This document shows positions 58,219 to 64,000 of a stretch of 64,000 nt of DNA, piece by piece; the stretch's first letter is position 1, and every line of letters starts with the position of its first letter. A model generated the notes under the pieces. The model saw only the letters and a list, made by a program, of their open reading frames with translations. It was not told the DNA's origin and made no database searches. Source of the stretch: an uncultured Dysosmobacter sp. (lineage in GTDB: Bacteria; Bacillota; Clostridia; Oscillospirales; Oscillospiraceae); the NCBI GenBank assembly GCA_934565855.1, contig CAKTIO010000008.1:82268-146267 (forward strand), read 5' to 3'. The translations under genes and the position numbers were made by a program.

Positions 58219-58913
58219 TGGAGCAGGTTCTGCGGAGGGGTCTGGCGGAGTTGGACCTTCCGGATGGCAGCGTTCCCGCGCTGCTGCAATTCGGGCAGCG
58301 GCTGCTGGAGGTCAACCAGGCCATGAACCTCACCGCCATTACGGAACCGGACCAGGTGGCGACCCTGCACTTTCTGGACTGCCTGTCCCTGCTGAAGCTG
58401 GCAGACTTCTCCGGAAAATCCGTGGTGGACGTGGGTACCGGCGCGGGCTTTCCCGGCATGCCCCTGCGGATCGGCGAACCGTCCATCCGCCTGACGCTGC
58501 TGGACTCGCTGGGCAAGCGCATCACCTTTTTGCAGCAGTGCTGTGATGAGCTGGGCTTTGCCGATGTGGCGTGTGTGCATCAGCGGGCGGAGGAATTTGC
58601 TGCCCGGCACCGCCAGCAGTTCGATCTTGCCACCTCCCGCGCGGTGGCGTCCCTGCCGCTGCTGTGCGAGCTGTGCCTGCCGCTGGTAAAGCCCGGCGGG
58701 CAGTTTCTTGCCATGAAGGCAGTGGACAGCGACGCGGAGATCCACGCCGCCCGCCATGCCATTGAGGTGCTGGGAGGTGAAATTTCCGCTGTGCGGGACT
58801 ACCACGTTCCCTGTACGGAGGTCACCCACCGGGTCGTTTTCATCCAAAAAGTGAAGGAAACACCCCAAAAATACCCCAGAGCCTTTGCTAAAATCAAGAA
58901 AAATCCCCTTTGA
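58215..58913 (+). CDS. rsmG: 16S rRNA (guanine527-N7)-methyltransferase RsmG (GidB)
   Basis: 232 aa. [17 protein letters not shown] is the SAM loop, [15 protein letters not shown] motif II, and [29 protein letters not shown] the C-terminal part. It methylates G527 of 16S rRNA; loss gives low-level streptomycin resistance. In Firmicutes it usually neighbours mnmG-mnmE and noc-parA-parB; here it is separated from mnmE and noc by more than 20 kb. Confidence 0.95.
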   Translation: MMEQVLRRGLAELDLPDGSVPALLQFGQRLLEVNQAMNLTAITEPDQVATLHFLDCLSLLKLADFSGKSVVDVGTGAGFPGMPLRIGEPSIRLTLLDSLGKRITFLQQCCDELGFADVACVHQRAEEFAARHRQQFDLATSRAVASLPLLCELCLPLVKPGGQFLAMKAVDSDAEIHAARHAIEVLGGEISAVRDYHVPCTEVTHRVVFIQKVKETPQKYPRAFAKIKKNPL

Positions 58914-58926
58914 CCTGTTTTTCCCA

Positions 58927-58955
58927 TTGCGCGGATAGGTTTTCCGTGCTATCAT
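58927..58955 (+). promoter_or_regulatory. Promoter of the minD-like/mgsA-like pair
   Basis: TTGCGC (58927-58932), 17-base spacer, TATCAT (58950-58955). Confidence 0.65.
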
Positions 58956-58982
58956 GATTATCTGACAAGGAGGTGCGGTTTC

Positions 58983-59744
58983 GTGAATCCGAACCCGGGA
59001 GAATGTATTGCTGTGGTATCCGGAAAGGGCGGGACCGGAAAGACCTCCTTCACCGCCGGCGTCGCCTCGGTGCTGGCGCTGATGGACAAGCGGACCCTCT
59101 GTCTGGACTGTGACGTGGGGCTGCGGAATCTGGACCTGGCGCTGGGTCTTTCCGACCGGGCGCTGATGGACTTTACCGATGTGGCGCAGGGGCGGTGCGA
59201 CCTCTCCTCCGCCGTGGTGGAGCATCCCCAGATCCCCAACCTCTACCTGCTGACCGCGCCCGCCCGGATCTCCGCCGGACGGAGCACCACGCCGGAGGAA
59301 ATGCGGACGCTGCTGGCGCAGATCCGCCGGGAGTATGACTACTGCCTGCTGGACGCTCCGGCAGGGCTGGGCTCCGGCTTTCAGCTTGCCACCTGCGGCG
59401 CGGACCGCTGCGTGGTGGTGACCACATCGGAAGCATCGTCCCTGCGGGACGCCCAGCACACCGTGATGGAGCTGAACCGCTTTTCCTACGGAAGGCTGCA
59501 CCTGGTGGTGAACCGGGTGCGCAAACGGCTGCTGAAGCAGATGCACACCACCATTGACGACGCCATTGACACCGCAGGACTGCCGCTGCTGGGCGTGGTG
59601 CCGGAGGACGACCAACTGCCGCTGTCTCTGAACCGGGGTATCCCGTTGCTGCTGTCTCCCAACCGCGCCGCCGCTGCCACCGCCTACCGCAACATTGCCT
59701 GGCGGATCACAGGCAGGCGCGTTCCCCTGATGCGTATCAAATAA
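58983..59744 (+). CDS. MinD-like ATPase lacking the C-terminal membrane helix
   Basis: 253 aa with a GTG start. Deviant Walker A is KGGTGKT (Lys15, Lys20). DCDVGLRNLDLALGL is the MinD switch I, LLDAPAGLGSGF is Walker B and VPEDDQLPLSLNRGIPL is typical MinD. The protein ends at YRNIAWRITGRRVPLMRIK, the point after which usual MinD continues with a linker and the amphipathic membrane-targeting helix. No minC or minE is present. It should therefore be a soluble ATPase, with a role perhaps unlike classical division-site placement. Confidence 0.85.
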   Translation: MNPNPGECIAVVSGKGGTGKTSFTAGVASVLALMDKRTLCLDCDVGLRNLDLALGLSDRALMDFTDVAQGRCDLSSAVVEHPQIPNLYLLTAPARISAGRSTTPEEMRTLLAQIRREYDYCLLDAPAGLGSGFQLATCGADRCVVVTTSEASSLRDAQHTVMELNRFSYGRLHLVVNRVRKRLLKQMHTTIDDAIDTAGLPLLGVVPEDDQLPLSLNRGIPLLLSPNRAAAATAYRNIAWRITGRRVPLMRIK

Positions 59745-59760
59745 GAAAGGAGCTTCCCCC

Positions 59761-60174
59761 ATGAACATTGCACTGATGTCCCACGACAACAAAAAAGACC
59801 TGATGGTCCAATTCTGCACCGCCTATGCCGGTATCCTGTCCCAGCATTCGCTGTACGCCACCAATACCACCGGGCATATGGTCGCGGAGGCCACGGGATT
59901 GAACATCCACTGCTTCCTGTCTTATGCACATGGCGGCAGCCAACAGATCGGCGCACGGATCTCCTATAACGAGTTCGACCTGGTCCTGTTCTTCCGGGAC
60001 GCCAACAGCGACGTGATGTCCGACGATGTCACCTATATCTCCCGCCTGTGCGACCAGAACAACATCCCCTTCGCCAGCAACATCGCCACGGCGGAAATGC
60101 TGATTTTGGGACTTGCCCGGGGCGATCTGGACTGGCGGCTGATCGTCAACCCCCGCAGCAAGCCCATCGCCTGA
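59761..60174 (+). CDS. Methylglyoxal-synthase-fold protein with degenerate active site
   Basis: 137 aa, full MgsA length and strongly similar to clostridial MgsA (IALMSHDNKKDLMVQFC, QQIGARISYNEFDLVLFFRD, IPFASNIATAEMLILGLARGDLDWR). The active site differs. GGDQQ, holding the catalytic Asp71 (E. coli numbering), is GGSQQ here (Ser60). ATGTTG is ATNTTG and LSGP is LSYA. The PHEPDV segment with His98 is replaced by VMSDDV, one residue shorter. Asp9 is kept. Normal methylglyoxal production from dihydroxyacetone phosphate is unlikely. It starts 16 bases after the minD-like gene. Confidence 0.88.
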   Translation: MNIALMSHDNKKDLMVQFCTAYAGILSQHSLYATNTTGHMVAEATGLNIHCFLSYAHGGSQQIGARISYNEFDLVLFFRDANSDVMSDDVTYISRLCDQNNIPFASNIATAEMLILGLARGDLDWRLIVNPRSKPIA

Positions 60175-60192
60175 ACATTTTTCGGGCAAAAC

Positions 60193-60221
60193 TTGACTTT
60201 TTTCCGGGATTTGCATACAAT
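60193..60221 (+). promoter_or_regulatory. Promoter of the hisS T-box transcript
   Basis: TTGACT (60193-60198), 17-base spacer, TACAAT (60216-60221). Confidence 0.85.
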
Positions 60222-60227
60222 AGCCCT

Positions 60228-60514
60228 GTAAGTACGGCGTCTTTTCCGGCGAGGTCCCCTTCCCGGAGAAGCGCCCAGACCGCCATGAAGCCGCAGCAGT
60301 AACCGTCCCCGCCGCACAGAGAGAAGCGCGCCGCTGAAAGCGCTTTCGGTACGGAGCCGGTGAAGGACAGCGGCAGAGCGGGGGCAGAAATGCCCACGGC
60401 ACTCTCCCCGTAACAGGAGAACTCAAAGGAGAGACCTGCCGTCTCTTGAATTTGGGTGGCACCACGAAGCCTTTGTGCTCTCGTCCCAAACCGCTGGGAT
60501 GAGAGCATTTTTTT
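60228..60514 (+). promoter_or_regulatory. T-box riboswitch ahead of hisS (specifier reads GAC, aspartate type)
   Basis: The T-box TTGGGTGGCACCACG is near 60452-60466. The terminator hairpin TGCTCTCGTCCCA/TGGGATGAGAGCA with a U-run is at 60476-60514. In Stem I the AGTA element follows GCCGCAGC, and the opposing strand reads CGG-TGAAGGACA-GCGGC. The triplet before the last loop A is GAC (60366-60368). The variable base of TGGC is C, which pairs with a G discriminator, as in tRNA-Asp; tRNA-His has C73. This occupies the roughly 390-base gap between the mgsA-like gene and hisS. Confidence 0.88.
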
Positions 60515-60567
60515 ACTTTCATTCCCCGACCGAAAATCTCAAAACCAGAAGATAAAGGAGAACCACT

Positions 60568-61923
60568 ATGGCGAAAATGACCCCCCGTACCCTCTCCGGG
60601 TTTATGGAGCTTCTGCCTGCCCCGCAGCAGCAGATGGAGCGCATGATGGACATTCTGCGCAAGACCTATTCTCTGTACGGCTTCACGCCGCTGGACACCC
60701 CCGCCATTGAAGCCTCGGACGTGCTGCTTGCCAAGGGCGGCGGCGAGACGGAGAAGCAGATCTACCGCTTCCAGAAGGGCGACGCGGACCTGAGCCTGCG
60801 CTTTGACCTGACGGTACCTCTTGCCAAGTATGTGGCGCTGCATTATAACGAGCTGTCCTTCCCCTTCCGCCGCTATCAGATCGGCAAGGTCTACCGGGGT
60901 GAGCGCGCCCAGCGGGGACGCTTCCGGGAGTTCTATCAGGCGGACATCGACATCATCGGTGATGGCAAGCTGGACATCATCAATGAAGCGGAGATCCCCA
61001 GCATCATCTACAAGACCTTCTCTACCCTGGGGCTGAAGCGCTTCCAGATCCGGGTGAACAACCGCCGCATTCTCAACGGCTTTTACTCCATGCTGGGACT
61101 GACGGAAAAATCCGGCGATATCATGCGCACCGTGGACAAGCTGGACAAGATCGGCGCGGACAAGGTGAAAACCATTCTGGTGGAGGATTTCTCTGTCAGC
61201 GAAGCAGATGCCAACGAGATCCTGAAGTTCATCGGCATCACCGGCAGCAACGGTGAGGTGCTGTCCGCTCTGGAGGGCTACCGCGGCAAGGACGCCACCT
61301 TCGACCAGGGACTTTCCGAACTGGAGACCGTTGTAAAATACCTGGCGGACTTCGGCGTTCCGGCAGAAAACTTCGCCGTGGACCTGACCATTGCCCGGGG
61401 ACTGGACTACTACACCGGCACCGTGTATGAGACCACCCTGCTGGACCACCCGGAGATCGGCTCTGTCTGCTCCGGCGGACGGTATGACAATCTGGCAGAA
61501 TATTACACCGACAAGCAGCTGCCCGGCGTGGGCATCTCCATCGGTCTGACCCGGCTGTTTTATGTGCTGGGCGAACAGAAGATGCTGAATCCCCAGCTGC
61601 CCACCGCCCCTGCGGACGTGCTGATCCTGCCCATGACGGAGGACCTGTCCCACGCCATTGCCTTTGCCACCCGGCTGCGGGAGAACGGCATCCGCACCCA
61701 GCTGCACTGCGAGCAAAAGAAATTCAAGCAGAAGATCTCCTACGCCGACAAGCTGGGCATTCCCTATGTGGTGTTCCTGGGCGAGGACGAGATCAACTCC
61801 GGCGTGGTAGCATGCAAGGACATGAAGACCGGCGAGCAGACCAAGCTGGAACCGGACGCCACCATTTACCGCATCAAGGCAGGTCTGGCAGAGCTGGAAA
61901 AGGGCAGCGTCATCGTGGAATAA
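60568..61923 (+). CDS. hisS: Histidyl-tRNA synthetase
   Basis: 451 aa class II synthetase. Motif 2 is RGRFREFYQADIDIIGD. The His-specific peptides are ARGLDYYTGTVYET and CSGGRYDNLAEYYTDKQLPGVGISIGLTRLF (motif 3). The C-terminal anticodon-binding domain begins near residue 345. AAAGGAG precedes the ATG. aspS, often its partner in Firmicutes, does not follow; the next gene is an SLH-domain protein with its own -10 box. Confidence 0.96.
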   Translation: MAKMTPRTLSGFMELLPAPQQQMERMMDILRKTYSLYGFTPLDTPAIEASDVLLAKGGGETEKQIYRFQKGDADLSLRFDLTVPLAKYVALHYNELSFPFRRYQIGKVYRGERAQRGRFREFYQADIDIIGDGKLDIINEAEIPSIIYKTFSTLGLKRFQIRVNNRRILNGFYSMLGLTEKSGDIMRTVDKLDKIGADKVKTILVEDFSVSEADANEILKFIGITGSNGEVLSALEGYRGKDATFDQGLSELETVVKYLADFGVPAENFAVDLTIARGLDYYTGTVYETTLLDHPEIGSVCSGGRYDNLAEYYTDKQLPGVGISIGLTRLFYVLGEQKMLNPQLPTAPADVLILPMTEDLSHAIAFATRLRENGIRTQLHCEQKKFKQKISYADKLGIPYVVFLGEDEINSGVVACKDMKTGEQTKLEPDATIYRIKAGLAELEKGSVIVE

Positions 61924-62015
61924 GCGGCGGCACGCCGCTGGGCAGAGCGCCCTTTCCCCGCCCGGTTTTTCCGAATTTCCCCCGAAATGCAATACCAAAC
62001 GTTATATAGAAATCA

Positions 62016-62021
62016 TATAAT
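62016..62021 (+). promoter_or_regulatory. -10 element of the SLH-protein gene
   Basis: TATAAT in an AT-rich patch 30 bases before the start. The -35 (TACCAA at 17 bases) is weak. Confidence 0.5.
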
Positions 62022-62050
62022 ACGATAAGGATTGAATTTAGGAGGTCATT

Positions 62051-63796
62051 ATGAAGCTTCGACGAATCGGTTCCTGTCTGCTGGCGTTGGCGCTGGCACT
62101 TTCCCTGACGGTTCCCGCTCTGGGCTATGACGCAGGCAATCTGGTGCCGCAGAAGCGCAGCGGCGCAGCGCCCTTTACTGACACCCGGAACAGCTGGTGC
62201 GCCCAGGCAGTGCAGACTGTGTATGAAGCCGGGCTGATGTCCGGCAAAACCACCCAGAGCTTCGCCCCGCAGGACCCCCTGACCAACGCCCAGATCCTTG
62301 TGATCTGCGCCCGGCTGCACAGCCTGCTGAACGGCGGAGACGGGGTCCTCCCCTCCCCTGCCGGAAACGAGCACTGGTATCAGAGCGCGGTGGATTACCT
62401 GCTGGAGAAAATCAGCGATTCCGACAGCAATGCCGTTGTCCTGTATTTTCTGAAGATGCTGGATACGGAGAGCTATGAGGAGGATTCTGACGAGGAGGAC
62501 TTTTACAGCAGTCTTGTCAATGACGCCTGCACACGGATGCTTTTTGTAAATCTGCTGTCCGCCGTGCTGCCGGACCGCGCTCTGACCCCCATCAACTCCA
62601 TTCAAAGCATACCGGACAGTTCATCGGAAAAGATCCTGCGCTTTTACAATGCCGGACTGCTGACCGGCAGCAATGAATACGGCTTTTTCAACGGCTCTGA
62701 CACCCTGAACCGGGGGCAGGCTGCCGCCATTCTGGCGCGTATTGTCTCTCCGGCGCTGCGGGTAAAATTCTCTCCCAAGAGCTTTTCCCTGTGCCGGGAG
62801 CTGCTGGGTCTGGAGGAAAGCACTCCCCTGCTGACCGTGGACGGGCGCACCGTCACCGCGGGGATCTACACGCTTTTCTTCTGCGCCAATTATAACCAGA
62901 TCCTATCCGATCAGCTGTACGAAGCTCTGCCTGAAAAATATCCCCGACAATACTCCGCCTACCTAAACTCGGATACCAGCGTCTCCTTCCTGCAATACCT
63001 GATAACAGCCTGCGGCATTTCCGATCCCATTGACTGGACCACGCCGGATCAGGGCGGGCTTTCCCTCAGTGAAAAGCTCCGCATCGACACCCTGCAGGTC
63101 TGCACGGAATTCGCCGCGGTGCTGAACCACGAAAAGCAGTATCCCCTGTCTCAACAGGAAAAAACGGAGATATCCACCGCCTCTGAGACATTTTTCGGAT
63201 TCTCCCCGGACTCTGTCCGTGAGATCGCGACCTATATGCAGATCATGGAAAACATCTGCGCAGCGGAGAAGCCCTCCGCCAGTCAGTATGACCGGTATCT
63301 GACGGAAAACGGCATGCTGTACTGCCGCAGCTATCTCCTGTACCGGGAGGATGACCCGACCTGGGACGCGGAGCTGCGCAAGCAGGTGGAGACCCTGCGC
63401 AGCAGCGTTATTTCCCACCGGAACGATGAAGAGTATCTGGATTTTCTGGCGTACAAATACGCGGATAACTACGACTCTTCGCCGGATATCCAGGAGCTAG
63501 AGGATTTCACCCCGGAAAACCAGAAGACCCTAAAGGCGCTGCGTGCCGGTGAAACCGCCCTGCTGACGGAGGAGTACGCCTATTACGTCATTCTTCGGCT
63601 GGACCCCACCACTGCCACAGAATCCGATGTCAGCTATCTTTTCAGCTTCATCTGGGAAGCCGCCGCACAGGCAAAGGCAGCGGAGTGGGCAACGAGTGCA
63701 TCCGTGCAGACCACCAAAGCCTATGACGCGCTGAATACGGCGGCACTGTGCAGGAGGTTTCCCACCATCTATGCCTGGAACCTTTTCACCGCCTGA
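62051..63796 (+). CDS. Exported protein with SLH-like repeats
   Basis: 581 aa. The signal peptide (KLRRIGSCLLALALALSLTVPALG) is cut near residue 25. Two S-layer-homology-like segments follow: FTDTRNSWCAQAVQTVYEAGLMSGKTTQSFAPQDPLTNAQ (about residues 41-80) and FYNAGLLTGSNEYGFFNGSDTLNRGQAAAI (about 198-227). The remaining part starts LLTVDGRTVTAGIYTLFF, a pattern like the entrance of SurA/PrsA-type chaperones, and is mostly helical. It is probably attached to the cell wall. AGGAGG precedes the ATG. Confidence 0.75.
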   Translation: MKLRRIGSCLLALALALSLTVPALGYDAGNLVPQKRSGAAPFTDTRNSWCAQAVQTVYEAGLMSGKTTQSFAPQDPLTNAQILVICARLHSLLNGGDGVLPSPAGNEHWYQSAVDYLLEKISDSDSNAVVLYFLKMLDTESYEEDSDEEDFYSSLVNDACTRMLFVNLLSAVLPDRALTPINSIQSIPDSSSEKILRFYNAGLLTGSNEYGFFNGSDTLNRGQAAAILARIVSPALRVKFSPKSFSLCRELLGLEESTPLLTVDGRTVTAGIYTLFFCANYNQILSDQLYEALPEKYPRQYSAYLNSDTSVSFLQYLITACGISDPIDWTTPDQGGLSLSEKLRIDTLQVCTEFAAVLNHEKQYPLSQQEKTEISTASETFFGFSPDSVREIATYMQIMENICAAEKPSASQYDRYLTENGMLYCRSYLLYREDDPTWDAELRKQVETLRSSVISHRNDEEYLDFLAYKYADNYDSSPDIQELEDFTPENQKTLKALRAGETALLTEEYAYYVILRLDPTTATESDVSYLFSFIWEAAAQAKAAEWATSASVQTTKAYDALNTAALCRRFPTIYAWNLFTA

Positions 63797-63824
63797 CCCT
63801 TTCACGGAAAGGAGCTGACGGACC

Positions 63825-64000
63825 TTGCTGAAACGGAAAAAATCTATTCTTCTGACGCTGGCTGCGCTTCTGGCGGCGGGATGCCTCTGGTATGCCCGTC
63901 CGGTGGGGGTGGACACCCTGTTTCCCGGTCTGGAGCCGGACCATATCTATGTAACCCTCATTAACTTCAGCGATAGCCACACTGTAACTCACGATCTCGT
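63825..64000 (+). CDS. Putative lipoprotein, N-terminal fragment (runs off window)
   Basis: 58 codons are visible from a TTG start with AAAGGAGCTG upstream. KRKKSILLTLAALLAAGC is a signal peptide whose Cys20 could be lipidated (weak lipobox AAGC). The mature part begins WYARPVGVDTLFPGLEPDHI. It follows the SLH-protein gene by 28 bases and is likely co-transcribed. Too little is present to name a family. Confidence 0.65.
   Translation, partial: MLKRKKSILLTLAALLAAGCLWYARPVGVDTLFPGLEPDHIYVTLINFSDSHTVTHDL

Noticed and set aside
60395..60402. CAC triplets in the hisS leader as His specifier
   Set aside because: They do not lie opposite the AGTA element in Stem I; the GAC at 60366-60368 has the correct placement before the loop-closing A and agrees with the TGGC base.
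59737..61998. A 753-codon minus-strand frame across mgsA-like, the T-box and hisS
   Set aside because: It crosses a clear T-box leader with promoter and terminator on the other strand, and its sequence has no recognisable domain.
1..64000. Search for tRNA or rRNA genes, CRISPR arrays, insertion sequences, phage genes and oriC
   Set aside because: No tRNA T-arm patterns, regular repeat-spacer arrays, transposases or dense DnaA-box/AT-rich unwinding regions were seen; only the small DnaA-box-like cluster at 47409-47438 came close.

Overview
The window looks like a chromosomal segment of a GC-rich Firmicute of the class Clostridia, most likely Oscillospiraceae (Oscillibacter/Flavonifractor-like). 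The evidence is the gene content: miaB-mutS-mutL-miaA-hfq order, sepF/divIVA, two T-box leaders, DnaI-type helicase loader plus DnaD, ZapA, DegV, DUF1836, VanW, a YtrA-type GntR/ABC module and CTP-type ParB proteins. TTG and GTG starts are frequent. This placement is inferred from gene families; no rRNA or tRNA gene was found. Almost all of the window is housekeeping sequence. I saw no prophage, insertion sequence or CRISPR array.

Layout. 1-11.5 kb (minus strand): miaB, mutS, a CPBP protease, mutL, an orphan FakA-C-terminal-like domain, miaA, hfq, an HlyD-like membrane protein, yggS, sepF and the start of divIVA. 11.6-15.7 kb: a small DUF2148-derived protein, then a TAXI-type TRAP transporter cluster. 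15.9-18.8 kb (minus): DUF2461, pseudouridine synthase, lspA and a NYN-LOTUS protein. 19-23 kb: a GNAT gene, then a T-box(Ile)-zinc-ribbon-ileS unit. 23.1-27.4 kb (minus): a tiny ORF and a GntR-ABC-permease-amidase operon. 27.5-31.5 kb (plus): rpsO, pnp with a long leader hairpin, a PPC-domain gene and a flavodoxin-like reductase. 31.6-32.5 kb: a divergent XRE/zinc-ribbon pair sharing twin operators. 32.6-40.5 kb (plus): mnmE, DUF1836, degV, prmA, noc-like parB, vanW-like and panE-like genes. 40.7-44.1 kb (minus): dnaD, dnaI-like and a MATE pump behind a possible attenuator.

44.2-53.6 kb (plus): zapA, a U32 peptidase, dut, maf, mreC, mreD, PBP2 and a GH13 amylase. 53.6-60.2 kb: parS sites, parA, parB, a membrane coiled-coil protein, a third parS, serS, mscL, rsmG, a minD-like gene and an mgsA-like gene. 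60.2-64 kb: a T-box, hisS, an SLH-domain exported protein and the start of a lipoprotein.

How the genes work together: chromosome segregation and origin control (parABS, noc-like, dnaI, dnaD), cell division and wall growth (sepF, divIVA, zapA, mreCD, PBP2), translation and tRNA modification (ileS, serS, hisS, miaA, miaB, mnmE, prmA, rsmG), and DNA or nucleotide quality control (mutSL, dut, maf). The most unusual observations are: (i) an MgsA-fold protein that has lost the catalytic Asp and His; (ii) next to it a MinD that ends just before the membrane-targeting helix, with no minC or minE, in what looks like a broken-up mre/min locus lacking mreB and rodA; (iii) a hisS T-box whose specifier reads GAC (Asp) and whose discriminator-pairing base fits tRNA-Asp; (iv) a parS site built into a transcription terminator; and (v) a promoter-leader-terminator arrangement ahead of the MATE gene that resembles a riboswitch or attenuator.
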